This document shows, piece by piece, positions 24,906 through 33,792 of a stretch of DNA of 64,000 bases (position 1 is its first letter; each line of letters opens with the position of its first letter). Below the pieces are notes generated by a model that worked only from the letters and a program-made list of their open reading frames with translations, had not been told where the DNA came from and did no database searches. Origin of the DNA: WHTX01 sp038255145 (GTDB taxonomy: Bacteria; Actinomycetota; Acidimicrobiia; Acidimicrobiales; CAIXPF01); the NCBI GenBank assembly GCA_038255145.1, contig JBBSLP010000015.1, positions 1 through 64,000 of the forward strand. Reading direction: 5' to 3'. Position numbers and translations under genes: made by a program.

Positions 24906-26060
24906 TTGCGGGCCATGCGCAGCGGGCGGGCAGAGGTTGGGCGTGGGTTGGTGCTGGCCGGCGTCGCCCTGGTGACGATCGTGGTCGACCAGGGAACGGC
25001 TTCGGCGGACCCCGGGGTGCAGATCGCCGGCACGGTGTTCCACGACCTGAACAGCGACGGACAGCGCCAGGGCGGTGAACCGGGCATCGAGGGTGCGACC
25101 ATCCAGCTCCAGGACGAGGACGGCAACTTCGTCGCCTCGACCACGACAGGGGACAACGGCACCTACTTCTTCGGTGACCTGGAACCCGGCACCTACCAGG
25201 TCGTCGAGGTGTCCAACCCCGACGGGTACAGCGACAACACCACCGACGACGTCATCGTGCTCGACCTGGCCGGCGTCGTCTCCGACGCCGACTTCGGCAA
25301 CACCTCGGCCTTCGGTGACGTCGACGAGAACATCGAGCTCGACGGTCGCGTGTGGATCGACGAGGACCGCGACGGCGACTTCGACGCCGACGAGGTCGGC
25401 GCCACCGACGTGAGCATCCTCGTCAGCGATGCGAATGGCGAGCCCCTCGTCTACCTCGTGCCCGACGACGACGGCCACGTGTACTGGTTCGGCGACGGCG
25501 GCGGTGGCACCGTCACCGTGACGGGGCGACCGCCCAGCGGCTTCGAAGGCACCACGGGCCTGACCCGTGACGTCGCCCCCGGGGGGAGCGGCTACTTCGA
25601 GTTCGGCGTGGCCGAGGTGATCACCACGACCACCACCCGCCCGCCGACCACCACGACGACCACGCCGGGCACCACGGCACCCCCGGCCACCGATCCCCCG
25701 GTGGTCGAGCCGCCCAGCACCACGCCCACTACCACCGGTGGTGGGGCAACGACGCCGACCACGGCCGCCCCCACCACGAGCACGACGACGCCACCCCTGG
25801 TCGCCGCAGCGTCGGGGGCCGTCAACCAGCCCATCAGGTCGGCGTTGTCCCCGGTGCCCAACGACCCCAACCCCCGGCTGCCCACCACCACCGTGGCCGT
25901 CGAGGTCGCCGGCATCCAGAGCGCTCGCCTGGCCACGACCGGTCGGGACAGCACCGACACCGCCGCCTCGGGGGCGACGCTGCTGGGCAGCGGCCTGGTG
26001 GCCACGTTCGCCGCCGCCATCCTGCGGCGCCGGGGCAGCCTCAGGACGCGCCGGGCCTGA
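24906..26060 (+). CDS. Surface protein with two SdrD B-like domains and LPXTG-like anchor
   Basis: 384 residues. The signal peptide ends near TASADPG. Two SdrD-B/Cna-B type modules carry Asp-rich calcium-like loops (GTVFHDLNSDGQRQGGEPGIEG; GRVWIDEDRDGDFDADEVG). A long Thr/Pro stalk follows. The C-terminus has LATTGRDSTDTAASG, a hydrophobic stretch and RRRGSLRTRRA, resembling a sortase sorting signal with LATTG in place of LPXTG. The TTG at 24906 lies 6 nt after GGGAGG; an in-frame ATG at 24915 has poorer spacing. It is probably cell-wall linked and structural or adhesive. Confidence 0.85.
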   Translation: MRAMRSGRAEVGRGLVLAGVALVTIVVDQGTASADPGVQIAGTVFHDLNSDGQRQGGEPGIEGATIQLQDEDGNFVASTTTGDNGTYFFGDLEPGTYQVVEVSNPDGYSDNTTDDVIVLDLAGVVSDADFGNTSAFGDVDENIELDGRVWIDEDRDGDFDADEVGATDVSILVSDANGEPLVYLVPDDDGHVYWFGDGGGGTVTVTGRPPSGFEGTTGLTRDVAPGGSGYFEFGVAEVITTTTTRPPTTTTTTPGTTAPPATDPPVVEPPSTTPTTTGGGATTPTTAAPTTSTTTPPLVAAASGAVNQPIRSALSPVPNDPNPRLPTTTVAVEVAGIQSARLATTGRDSTDTAASGATLLGSGLVATFAAAILRRRGSLRTRRA

Positions 26061-26085
26061 CCGCCGCGCCCTCAGCCGCCGTCGT

Positions 26086-27273
26086 TCACCGGGGCTGGAT
26101 GGCCATGAGCCACCATGCGCCCTGGCGGACGTCGGCGGCCCAGCGGTAGGCGATGGTCACCTCGGCGCTGCGGAGCTCACCCCCGGGCAGGGTCACGTCG
26201 ACCACGTAGCGGGCCGTGCCGGGCTCGTCCGCGGTGGTGGGGGAGAAGCGGGCGCCGGCCACCGTGGCCCCTCCGCTGGCCAGGCCCAGGGCCGCACACG
26301 GCGCCTGCAACGCCGCGGGGTCCGACGCCGATGTCGTCAGGGCGGCGCAGCCCCCGGTCACGATGGGTCCGAAAGCGGCATCGAGCGCCGCCGTGCTGCC
26401 CCCTCCGGCCACAGCACCGGTGGATGCCGATGCCGGCGCCACCGCGGTGCGGGCCAAGGAGCGCAGGGCGGCGTCGACCTCGGCATCGCCCACCGACGTC
26501 GCGGTGACGAGCACGTCCTGGCCGTCGACCAGCACCAGGCGACGCTTCGTCGCCCCATCAGCGCGTTCGCAGGTGGTGGTGCCGTCGGCCAGCACCGCGG
26601 GCTGGCAGGTGGTGGCCGTGCCGTCGAGGTCGCGGGGCAGGGGCTCGATGAGGATGGAAGGGCCGGGCCGATCGTCGCAGTGGCCTGCGGTGGTGGCCCG
26701 GTTGGCCGAGGTGGCCACCGTGCGGGGGTCGGGGCAGTCCGCGGCCACCGCCGTCCAGCCTGGGGGCAGGGCCACGGCCACCGGCGCCGCCCAGCCGGGG
26801 ACGGGCACACCCGGAGCTGCCGTCGTGGCCGTGGACGCCGCGGTGGGCTCCGTCGTGGACGACGGACCCGTCGCCGCCGTGGTCACCGAGGTCGCGGGAC
26901 CGGCATCGACGGCCACGCCCTCGTCGCCCACGCCGCGGCTCAGGGCCAGGGCGACGCCGGCCACGCCCACCACGATCAGCGCGGCGGCGGCGGCCAGCAG
27001 GACGCGGCGGGAACGGGGAGCGGTGTTCGGGGTGGAGCTCACAGAGCCTCCTGGGGACGTCGTGGACAGGGTGACCACCGGTTCGCCGGCCACGGTCGGG
27101 GGCACCATCGCCGCAGGAGGTCCATCGCCCCGAGCGGGCACCGGTTCCCCGGTGGTCGGCGTGGCCAGCCCGGCAAGCTCGGCCCGCAGGGTGGCCTCGA
27201 GCTCGTCGGCGAAGGCGGGGCCGGGCTCGAGGCCGGTGCGGCGCAGCAGGCCGGCGAGGGGGTCTTCAGCCAC
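26086..27273 (-). CDS. Putative anti-sigma or sigma-coupled membrane protein
   Basis: 395 residues. A short cytoplasmic N-terminus (EDPLAGLLRRTGLEPGPAFADELEATL) resembles the leader of actinobacterial sigma-coupled proteins. A Pro/Thr linker, one membrane segment (VLLAAAAALIVVGVAGVALAL) and a secreted domain with several Cys follow; no ZAS motif is visible. The GTG at 27273 overlaps the sigma gene end by 8 bp, which is why it is taken as partner. Two Cys-containing repeats in the exterior domain could bind a ligand. The family is not recognised. The 3' end faces the Sdr-like gene 25 bp away. Confidence 0.72.
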   Translation of the reverse strand: MAEDPLAGLLRRTGLEPGPAFADELEATLRAELAGLATPTTGEPVPARGDGPPAAMVPPTVAGEPVVTLSTTSPGGSVSSTPNTAPRSRRVLLAAAAALIVVGVAGVALALSRGVGDEGVAVDAGPATSVTTAATGPSSTTEPTAASTATTAAPGVPVPGWAAPVAVALPPGWTAVAADCPDPRTVATSANRATTAGHCDDRPGPSILIEPLPRDLDGTATTCQPAVLADGTTTCERADGATKRRLVLVDGQDVLVTATSVGDAEVDAALRSLARTAVAPASASTGAVAGGGSTAALDAAFGPIVTGGCAALTTSASDPAALQAPCAALGLASGGATVAGARFSPTTADEPGTARYVVDVTLPGGELRSAEVTIAYRWAADVRQGAWWLMAIQPR

Positions 27274-27862
27274 GGCGGGCCTCCGAGACGAGGCGGGCCA
27301 GCTCACGGCGGGCCCGGGCGAGCAGGGACTCGGTGGCGGCGACGCTGCGGTCGAGCTGGGTGGCCACGGCTGCGGTGGACAGGTCGTCCACGTAGCGCAG
27401 CACGAGCGCGGTGCGCTGGTCCTCGGGCAGCCGGCCCAGCTGGGCCAGGGCGGCGTGGGGGTCGACCGTGGACCAGTCCGGTTCCGCCGCTGGCGCCACG
27501 ACCTCGACGGCCACCTGCTCGAGGCGTCGGGCCTCGCGCCCCTGGCTGCGGATGTGGTCGAGGAAGCGACGGCGGCCGGCCACGATCACCCAGCCCACGT
27601 CCACCCGCGTGACCCGTCCCGCGCCCGCCTGGCGGGCCAGGGCCAGGAAGGCCTCCTGGGTCAGGTCCTCAGCCAGGGCGCGGTCGCCGCCGGCCAGGCG
27701 GGAGAGGTAGCGGTGCACCTCGCCCACGCTGGCCCGGTAGAAGGCGACGAAACCGGCCGGGGTGTCGACGGCGAAGGGCGGTTCCGCCGGTCGGTCGGCC
27801 GAGGGGTCCGGTGGCGGCCCTGTCACCGGTGGCTCCTGCTCAGCGACCACACGGCCTCCCAT
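27266..27862 (-). CDS. Sigma-70 (ECF-like) RNA polymerase sigma factor
   Basis: 198 residues. After an N-terminal Pro-rich extension of about 30 residues, region 2 reads FVAFYRASVGEVHRYLSRLAGGDRALAEDLTQEAFLALAR and VGWVIVAGRRRFLDHIR; region 4 is LPEDQRTALVLRYVDDLSTAAVATQLDRSVAATESLLARARREL. It forms a translationally coupled pair with the downstream membrane protein. Target promoters are unknown. Confidence 0.88.
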   Translation of the reverse strand: MGGRVVAEQEPPVTGPPPDPSADRPAEPPFAVDTPAGFVAFYRASVGEVHRYLSRLAGGDRALAEDLTQEAFLALARQAGAGRVTRVDVGWVIVAGRRRFLDHIRSQGREARRLEQVAVEVVAPAAEPDWSTVDPHAALAQLGRLPEDQRTALVLRYVDDLSTAAVATQLDRSVAATESLLARARRELARLVSEARRG

Positions 27863-27968
27863 GCCTCTTCGACGCCGCCGACGCCCCCGACCTGTCGCGG
27901 CGCAGTTGGAACTGCTCGGGACGCAGACGTGCCCAGTCGGCCCGTCTTCCTCAGTTGGCCCGTCGTCC

Positions 27969-28175
27969 TCAGTTGGCCCCGTCGTCGTCCAGCTCGTCTT
28001 CGAGCTCGAGCTCGAAGAGCTCGTCGTCGAGCACGGTGAGGTCGACGAGGGTCGAGTACGCCTCGACCAGCTGGCCGATCTCGCCCGCCGGGGCCCACGT
28101 CGGACCCCACTCGGCGTCGAGCAGCGTCGCCACCTTGTCGAGCAGCTTCTGTCGGATGTCGTCCTCGGTCACCAT
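27969..28175 (-). CDS. Small acidic hypothetical protein
   Basis: 68 residues (MVTEDDIRQKLLDKVATLLDAEWGPTWAPAGEIGQ...), highly acidic at the C-terminus (ELELEDELDDDGAN). It lacks signal or membrane segments. It lies downstream of the response-regulator gene and upstream of the sigma factor gene, all on the same strand. I do not recognise the family. Codon-position GC bias and the tidy start favour a real gene. Confidence 0.55.
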   Translation of the reverse strand: MVTEDDIRQKLLDKVATLLDAEWGPTWAPAGEIGQLVEAYSTLVDLTVLDDELFELELEDELDDDGAN

Positions 28176-28259
28176 GGAGGCGACCCTACCGGGCCACGAC
28201 CTCCCCCTCGGCAGGACACCGCGGTTGGCGGGTGATCGCGTCGAGGTCGGCCGTGGGCG

Positions 28260-28952
28260 TCAGCCGGCGAGGCGGTAGCCCAGGCCCCGCACGGTGAGCA
28301 CGTAGCGGGGGTTGGCGGCGTCGTCCTCGATCTTGGTGCGCAGGCGGCGGACGTGGGCGTCGACCAGGCGGGAGTCGCCCAGGTAGTCGTAGCCCCACAC
28401 CCGTTGCAGCAGCTGGTCCCGGCTCAACACGATGCCCGGGTGCTGGGCCAGCTCGACCAGCAGCTTGAACTCGGTGCGGGTGAGGGTGATCTCGTCACCG
28501 GCCAGCCACACCCGGCCCTCGTCCGCGCTGACCACGAGCTCGCCGAACTCGAGTCGGCGGCGGGGCGGGTTGGCGGGCACGTCGCGGTCGGCCCGGCGCA
28601 GGGCGGCGCGGATGCGGGCGGCCAGCTCCTTGGGCACGTAGGGCTTGGTGACGTAGTCGTCGGCCCCGGCCTCGAGGCCGGCCACCACGTCATGGCTGTC
28701 GACCTGGGCTGTCACCACGATGATGGGGATGGTGCTGCCCTGGTAGCGGATGGACCGACACACCTCGTAGCCGTTGCGTCCCGGCAGCTTCAGGTCGACC
28801 AGCACCAGGTGGGGTTCCTGCTTCTCGAAGGCGGCCAGACCGGCCTCGGCGTCGCCGGCCTCGTCCACGGCGTAGCCCTCGTCCTCGAGCAGCATGCGCA
28901 GGAGGGCCCGCACGTCGGGTTCGTCCTCGATCACCAGGATCCGCGCGGCCAT
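28260..28952 (-). CDS. MtrA-like OmpR-family response regulator
   Basis: 230 residues. Receiver domain: ILVIEDEPDVRALLRMLL (acidic pair), phosphoacceptor Asp in LVLVDLKLPGRNGYE, conserved Thr in IIVVTAQ and Lys in DDYVTKPYVPKELAARI. The winged-helix output domain ends VWGYDYLGDSRLVDAHVRRLRTKIEDD...VRGLGYRLAG, the signature typical of actinobacterial MtrA/RegX3-like regulators. The gene is divergent from the histidine kinase gene (145 bp between starts), unlike the usual co-directional mtrA-mtrB order. The partner kinase is inferred from position. Confidence 0.9.
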   Translation of the reverse strand: MAARILVIEDEPDVRALLRMLLEDEGYAVDEAGDAEAGLAAFEKQEPHLVLVDLKLPGRNGYEVCRSIRYQGSTIPIIVVTAQVDSHDVVAGLEAGADDYVTKPYVPKELAARIRAALRRADRDVPANPPRRRLEFGELVVSADEGRVWLAGDEITLTRTEFKLLVELAQHPGIVLSRDQLLQRVWGYDYLGDSRLVDAHVRRLRTKIEDDAANPRYVLTVRGLGYRLAG

Positions 28953-29097
28953 GGCTCCATGTTGGCGCGTATCGGCCAGCCGGGCAGCGGATCGGTCACC
29001 GGTCCGGTACCGGGGGCGCACCGGGCCGTCACATGGAGGTGCGAAGTTGGGGGCCGATGCACCGTGTCGCGCCCTCCGGTAGCGGGCCGGCACGCCC

Positions 29098-30654
29098 GTG
29101 GGCTTGACCGCCCGGCCTGCACCTGCGCCTCCTGTTCTCGTGCCGCTACGGCGACGAGACCCGGCCGGCGCGCCGGCGACGCCTCCCGGCCCCACGCCCG
29201 GGCTCGGCCTGCGAGCCCGCTCCTCCCTCGCCTTCGCGTTGGGCGCCCTCGTGCTCTCAGTTGTCCTGTCCGTGCTGACGTACCAGCTGACCAGGACCTA
29301 CCTGACCAGCCAGCGCGAGGAGCTGGCGTCGCGCCAGGCGTACCTCAACGCCCGGCTGCTGCGCGACGTGCTGCGGTCATCGAGCGGCGAGGTGGGCGAC
29401 ACCCTCAGCTCGCTGGCCACGGACGCCGGCTCCCAGATCGTGGTGCGCTACGACGGGCGCTGGTTGGCCTCGGGTGTGACCTCGGGCGAGTCCCTGATCC
29501 CGCCCGATGTCCGTGACCTGGTGCAACAGGGCAAGCCGGCCCGGCGTCGCACCATGGTCGGCGGCCACGCCAGCCTGGTGGTGGGCACACCCCTGCCCTC
29601 CATCGACGCCTGGTACTTCGAGACGTTCCCCCTCGACGGGCTGTCGGACACCCTGCGCACCCTGGCCGTGTCCCTGGTCGTCTCGGCCACCATCACCACC
29701 CTGGCCGGGGCGGCCGTGGGCCAGTACGCCAGCCGTCGGGTGCTGCGGCCGCTGCGCGACACCGCGGCGGTGGCGGCCGAGATCGGCGCCGGCGCCCTCG
29801 ACAGCCGCCTGCCCGCCGGGCGTGACCCCGACCTGTCCTCCCTGGCCAACTCGTTCAACGCCATGGTCGAGGCCCTGCAGGACCGCATCGAGCGTGAGCA
29901 ACGCTTCGCGTCCGACGTCAGCCACGAGCTGCGCACGCCGTTGACCGCCCTGTCCTCGGCCGTGGCCGTGCTCGGCCGCCAGGAGAGCGAACTGCCCGAG
30001 CGGTCCCGCATGGCCCTGGGCATCCTCACCACCCAGATCACCTACTTCCAGGCCCTGGTGCTCGACCTGTTGGAGATCTCCCGCCTCGATGCCGGGGCCG
30101 AGCAGCTCGAGCTCGAAGGGGTGTGGCTGCGGGACTACCTGCGGCGCCTGCTGGCCAGCAGGGAGGGCGTCGGCCCCGGCCCTGGTGCCGAGCTCGTCAT
30201 CGACCCCGCCCTGCCCGAGCGGGTCAGCGTCGACCGACGTCGGCTGGAGCGTGTGCTGGTCAACCTGTTGGACAACGCCGACCGCTATGCCGGGGGGGCC
30301 ACGGTGCTGCGGGCCAAACGGGCCGGTGACGTGCTGTGCCTGGCCGTCGAGGACGGCGGACCCGGGGTGCCCGCAGCTGAACGGGAACGGGTCTTCGAGC
30401 GCTTCTACCGGGGGGTCGCCGCCCACAGCTCGGGCCGCAAGGGCACGGGTCTGGGCCTGTCCCTGGCCGCCGAGCAGCTGCGTCTGCAGGGAGGCCACCT
30501 CCACGTCGAGGACGTGTCCGGAGGCGGGGCCCGCTTCGTGGCCGAGCTGCCCCTGCTGGCCGACCCCGACGACGACGTGGTCGACGACGACGAGCTGGGC
30601 CTCCCTCTCGACCTGAGGCCAGGGCCCGCCGGCGACGGCGAGCGGGCCCGATGA
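29098..30654 (+). CDS. MtrB-like sensor histidine kinase
   Basis: 518 residues. The first membrane segment is SSLAFALGALVLSVVLSVLTYQ, followed by an extracytoplasmic loop of about 140 residues and a second segment (LAVSLVVSATITTLAGAAVG). HAMP follows (RRVLRPLRDTAAVAAEIGAG...). HisKA has the phosphoacceptor in FASDVSHELRTPLTALSSA. The ATPase has N box LVNLLDNADRYAGG, G1 VEDGGPGVP and G2 GRKGTGLGLSLAAEQL. It overlaps the GerMN lipoprotein gene by 4 bp (ATGA), as mtrB commonly precedes lpqB. The exact start (GTG 29098) is uncertain. Confidence 0.9.
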   Translation: MGLTARPAPAPPVLVPLRRRDPAGAPATPPGPTPGLGLRARSSLAFALGALVLSVVLSVLTYQLTRTYLTSQREELASRQAYLNARLLRDVLRSSSGEVGDTLSSLATDAGSQIVVRYDGRWLASGVTSGESLIPPDVRDLVQQGKPARRRTMVGGHASLVVGTPLPSIDAWYFETFPLDGLSDTLRTLAVSLVVSATITTLAGAAVGQYASRRVLRPLRDTAAVAAEIGAGALDSRLPAGRDPDLSSLANSFNAMVEALQDRIEREQRFASDVSHELRTPLTALSSAVAVLGRQESELPERSRMALGILTTQITYFQALVLDLLEISRLDAGAEQLELEGVWLRDYLRRLLASREGVGPGPGAELVIDPALPERVSVDRRRLERVLVNLLDNADRYAGGATVLRAKRAGDVLCLAVEDGGPGVPAAERERVFERFYRGVAAHSSGRKGTGLGLSLAAEQLRLQGGHLHVEDVSGGGARFVAELPLLADPDDDVVDDDELGLPLDLRPGPAGDGERAR

Positions 30655-31232
30655 CGCCCTGGCGCCGGGTCGTGGTGGCCGTGGCCGTGGTGGCGGGGGC
30701 CGTGGCCACCACCGCCGGCTGTGGGGTGCCGCTCGAGGGGGCAGCCCGACCCACGCCCAACGAGGACGTGCCCTACGACCTGCTCGATCCGGCCACGTCC
30801 ACCACGACCACGGCGTTCACCACCGATGGCGCCGTGCTCTACCTGGTGGGCAAGGACGGCCTGGCCCCGGTGCGGCGCTCGGTGCCCGCGCCCGTGGGCA
30901 TGGCCAGCGTCATCGAGGCCCTGGGCCAGCCCGCCTCGGCCGAGGAGGAGGCCAAGGGCCTGCGCAGCGTGCTCGCCCCCGAGGACTTCGTGCTCGCCGC
31001 CCGGTCCTCGGGCGGGGTCGGCCGCATCGACCTGGCCGATCGCTTCCGCTCCCTGCCCGAGCGCGAGCAACAGCTTGCCCTGGCCCAGCTGGTGCTGACC
31101 ACGACCGAGCTGGTGGGGGTGGATCGGGTGGTGTTCACCCTGCAGGGGGCTCCGCTCGACGTGCCCGCCGCCGATGGCACCCTGCGGGCGGCCCCCGTGA
31201 CCAGGGACGACTACCGCTCCCTGCTCCGCTGA
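30651..31232 (+). CDS. LpqB-like GerMN-domain lipoprotein
   Basis: 193 residues. The lipobox is TTAGCGVPL. A short Thr-rich region leads into a GerMN (sporulation/germination) domain from about residue 60, with VLYLVGKDGLAPVRRSVPAPVGMASVIEALGQP and the closing VVFTLQGAPLDVPAADG. LpqB in mycobacteria modulates MtrB signalling. This protein is far shorter than LpqB (about 580 residues) and lacks the beta-propeller part, so it is only the first module. The 4-bp overlap with the kinase gene suggests coupled function. Confidence 0.8.
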   Translation: MTPWRRVVVAVAVVAGAVATTAGCGVPLEGAARPTPNEDVPYDLLDPATSTTTTAFTTDGAVLYLVGKDGLAPVRRSVPAPVGMASVIEALGQPASAEEEAKGLRSVLAPEDFVLAARSSGGVGRIDLADRFRSLPEREQQLALAQLVLTTTELVGVDRVVFTLQGAPLDVPAADGTLRAAPVTRDDYRSLLR

Positions 31233-31237
31233 CGGCT

Positions 31238-31279
31238 GACCTGACCGGCTGGCTCAGCCCGGCTCAGCCCGGTCAGGTC
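31238..31279. terminator. Bidirectional terminator between convergent genes
   Basis: An 11-bp stem GACCTGACCGG/CCGGTCAGGTC with a 20-nt loop containing repeated GGCTCAGCCC. It lies between the GerMN lipoprotein gene and the dehydrogenase gene and overlaps the stop codon of the latter. Confidence 0.65.
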
Positions 31280-32538
31280 CGACGGTGGGAGACCAGGTCG
31301 GGGGTGAGGTCGTCGACGGTGCGGGCGCCGACCAGGGCCATGGTGCGGCGCACGTCGGCGTCGAGCAGGCCGAGCACGTGGTCCACCCCCCGCTCGCCGG
31401 CTGCCCCCAAGCCGTAGAGGTAGGCCCGTCCGGCCATGGCCGCCCTGGCTCCCAGGGCGACGGCCTTGACGATGTCGCTGCCCCGACGGATCCCGCCGTC
31501 GCAGATGATCTCGATGCGGTCGCCCACGGCGTCGGCCACGGGGGCCACCAGGTCGACGATGGCCGGGGCCATGTCCAGCTGGCGACCGCCGTGGTTGGAC
31601 AGGGCGATGGCCTCGACGCCGTGCTCCACGGCCAGTTCGGCGTCGGCCACGGTCTGGATGCCCTTGACCACGATGGGCCCGTCCCACACCGAGCGCAGCC
31701 ACTCGAGGTCGCGCCAGGACAGGGCGGGGTCGAACTGGCTGTTGATGTACTCGGCCAGGGTCACGGCGCTGGAGCCGTCGCCCACGGGGCCACCGACGAC
31801 GTTGGCGAAGCGGATGGGCTCGGCCCGGACGAAGTCCCAGGTCCAGCCGGGGTGGACCAAACCGTCGACCAGGGTGTCGAGACCGATCTTGGGGGGCAGG
31901 GAGAAGCCCCGGCGCACGTCTCGCTCACGTCGGCCCAGCACAGCGGTGTCCACCGTCAGCACCAGGGCCTCGTAGCCGGCGTCCGCCGCCCGGGTGATCA
32001 TCTCCTTCAGCAGGCCCTTGTCCCGCCACACGTAGACCTGGAACCAGTGGCGCCCGTCGCTGGCCGCGGCCACCTCCTCGAGGGAGCGGGTCGACAGGGT
32101 GGACAGGGTGTAGGGAAGGTCGGCCCGGGCCGCGGCCCGGGCCACGGCCAGCTCGCCGTCGGGGTCGGCGATGCGGGTGAAGCCGGTGGGGGCGAGCACG
32201 AGGGGGAGGGGCAGCGGCCGGCCCAGAAGCGTGGTCGAGGGGTCCACGGCGCCCACGTCGCGCAGGACCCGGGGCTTGAAGCCCATCTGGGCGAAGGCCG
32301 CGGTGTTGGCGGCCAGGCTGCGCTCGTCCTCGGCGCCGCCGTCGATGTAGTCGAAGACGCCCCGGGGCAGGCGTCGACGGGCGATGGCCCGCAGGTCGGC
32401 CACCGAGGCGGCCCGGGCCAGACGCCGTTCGGTGCGGTCGAGCTCCAGGGGCCGGAAGCGCAGGACCGAGCGCAGCGTCTCCACCACCTGGGGCAGGGAG
32501 GTCCGCGAACGGGCCAGGGCGGTCGGGCTCGTCGTCAT
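31273..32538 (-). CDS. FMN-dependent alpha-hydroxy-acid dehydrogenase/oxidase (LldD-like)
   Basis: 421 residues. A TIM-barrel flavoprotein oxidising L-lactate or a related 2-hydroxy acid. FDYIDGGAEDERSL near the start and LVLAPTGFTRIADPDGELA line the FMN site. The active-site block IALSNHGGRQLDMAPA contains the catalytic His, and ICDGGIRRGSDIVKAVALGARAAMAGRAYLYGLGAAGE binds the FMN phosphate. Length and motifs are full. An ATG at 32538 with GAGG upstream is chosen. Electron acceptor and substrate are not determined. A -10 box TAGGAT (32580-32585) lies upstream. Confidence 0.9.
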   Translation of the reverse strand: MTTSPTALARSRTSLPQVVETLRSVLRFRPLELDRTERRLARAASVADLRAIARRRLPRGVFDYIDGGAEDERSLAANTAAFAQMGFKPRVLRDVGAVDPSTTLLGRPLPLPLVLAPTGFTRIADPDGELAVARAAARADLPYTLSTLSTRSLEEVAAASDGRHWFQVYVWRDKGLLKEMITRAADAGYEALVLTVDTAVLGRRERDVRRGFSLPPKIGLDTLVDGLVHPGWTWDFVRAEPIRFANVVGGPVGDGSSAVTLAEYINSQFDPALSWRDLEWLRSVWDGPIVVKGIQTVADAELAVEHGVEAIALSNHGGRQLDMAPAIVDLVAPVADAVGDRIEIICDGGIRRGSDIVKAVALGARAAMAGRAYLYGLGAAGERGVDHVLGLLDADVRRTMALVGARTVDDLTPDLVSHRRT

Positions 32539-32638
32539 GGCTGACCTCGGCGGTGTCCAGCGGCGGCTGGGGCCGCCTGATCCTACGTGCGACGTGCCCG
32601 GTGGGCTCCAGGAGGGGCCCACCGGGTCCTTCGTGGTC

Positions 32639-32644
32639 TACGGT
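32639..32644 (+). promoter_or_regulatory. -10 box (TACGGT) of the cbtB-cbtA riboswitch transcript
   Basis: The TANNNT hexamer precedes the B12 riboswitch. The same TACGGT occurs before cobK and before the cobO riboswitch (47039-47044). Confidence 0.45.
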
Positions 32645-32783
32645 TGCGGCGCGTGGTGTCGGGAAGCCGGTGTGAATCCGGCGTGGTGCTCGCCACTGTG
32701 ACCGGAGAGCGGACCCCAAGACGTCACTGGGCCTGGCCTGGGAAGGCGGGGCGAGCGTCGACCCGGGAGCCAGGAGACCGGCC
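32642..32783 (+). ncRNA. Cobalamin (B12) riboswitch upstream of cbtB-cbtA
   Basis: Aptamer hallmarks occur in order: GGGAAGCCGGTGTGAATCCG, CACTGTGACCGG, GCCTGGGAAGGCGGG, and the B12 box AGCCAGGAGACCGGCC at 32768-32783. The cbtB Shine-Dalgarno region follows 25-30 nt later, so regulation is likely at translation initiation: uptake off when B12 is plentiful. That is inference from family behaviour. Confidence 0.92.
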
Positions 32784-32817
32784 ACGTGATGGTCCACGAG
32801 CGTGATGGAGAGCAACG

Positions 32818-33015
32818 ATGGCCTCAGTGGTGCAGCAGCCCGGAACCGCGGTCCAGCCGATCCGCATCCCGGCGTGGGTGTGGGTGGCCATGGCCGTGGC
32901 CCTGTTCGCCGCGTACGTGATGCTGCAGGAGAACGGCGCCCTCCTCACCTCGTGGGAGCGCGTGCACGAGTTCTTCCACGACGGTCGTCACGCCCTCGGC
33001 TTCCCCTGCCACTGA
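32818..33015 (+). CDS. cbtB: Cobalt transporter subunit CbtB
   Basis: A 65-residue single-span membrane protein (WVWVAMAVALFAAYVMLQENG) with the CbtB hallmark C-terminal metal-ligand segment HEFFHDGRHALGFPCH. It works with CbtA in B12-regulated cobalt uptake. The ATG has GGAGAG 7 nt upstream. It lies directly under a cobalamin riboswitch. Confidence 0.95.
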   Translation: MASVVQQPGTAVQPIRIPAWVWVAMAVALFAAYVMLQENGALLTSWERVHEFFHDGRHALGFPCH

Positions 33016-33042
33016 CGCCCTCCTGACGTCGGACGAGACCTC

Positions 33043-33786
33043 GTGGACAACGCGCGCACCTTCTTGACCCGCGGCGCCATCGCCGGCGCCGCCGGTGGTC
33101 TGGCCGCCGCCCTGTTCCAGTGGCTGGTGACCGAGCGCCCCATCCGTTGGGCTCTGCGCATCGAGGAAGCGGCCAGCACCTCGACCGAGGAGCCCATGTT
33201 CAGCCGCAGCACCCAGGTGGTGGGGGGCATGCTGGCGGCGGTCCTGTTCGGCCTGTTCCTGGGCGTGGTCTACGGGGTGGTGGCGGCGTCGCAGTGGCAC
33301 CGCCTGCCCGGTGACGGCCCCTTCGGCCGGGCATCGCGCCTGGCCACCGCGGCCTTCGTGGCCCTGACCTTCGTGCCCTTCCTCAAGTACCCGGGCAACC
33401 CCCCCGCCGTCGGTGACCCCGACACGGTGAACGAGCGCACCCTCGCCTACGGCACCCTGCTGGTGGCGTCGGTGATCTTCGTGCTGCTGGCCTGGTACCT
33501 GTGGGACCACCTCACCCGCACGGGCATCGTCGGCGCCCGCCGCTTCGCGCTGACGGGACTGGCCTATTCGGCCGTGCTCGGGGTGTCGTTCCTGGTGTGG
33601 CCGGCCAACCCCGACCCCATCGAGGTGCCGGCCAAGCTGATCTGGCGCTTCCGGGTCGACTCCCTGGGCCAGAGCGCCCTCATGTGGACGGTCATGGCCG
33701 TCGTGTTCGGCCTGCTGTGCGAGCGTTCGGCTCGAGCCGCCGCTCCGCGTGAGGTGGCTTGCCGCCCCGAGGCCGTCAGCTCGTAG
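33043..33786 (+). CDS. cbtA: Cobalt transporter subunit CbtA
   Basis: A 247-residue membrane protein with about five hydrophobic segments. The opening FLTRGAIAGAAGGLAAALFQWLVTERPI and the following EE-rich segment (RIEEAASTSTEEPMFSRSTQ) are typical of CbtA. It is co-transcribed with cbtB (27-bp gap) and supplies Co2+ for the cobaltochelatase encoded downstream on the other strand. The GTG start is chosen just before the first helix. Confidence 0.92.
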   Translation: MDNARTFLTRGAIAGAAGGLAAALFQWLVTERPIRWALRIEEAASTSTEEPMFSRSTQVVGGMLAAVLFGLFLGVVYGVVAASQWHRLPGDGPFGRASRLATAAFVALTFVPFLKYPGNPPAVGDPDTVNERTLAYGTLLVASVIFVLLAWYLWDHLTRTGIVGARRFALTGLAYSAVLGVSFLVWPANPDPIEVPAKLIWRFRVDSLGQSALMWTVMAVVFGLLCERSARAAAPREVACRPEAVSS

Positions 33787-33792
33787 AGCGCA

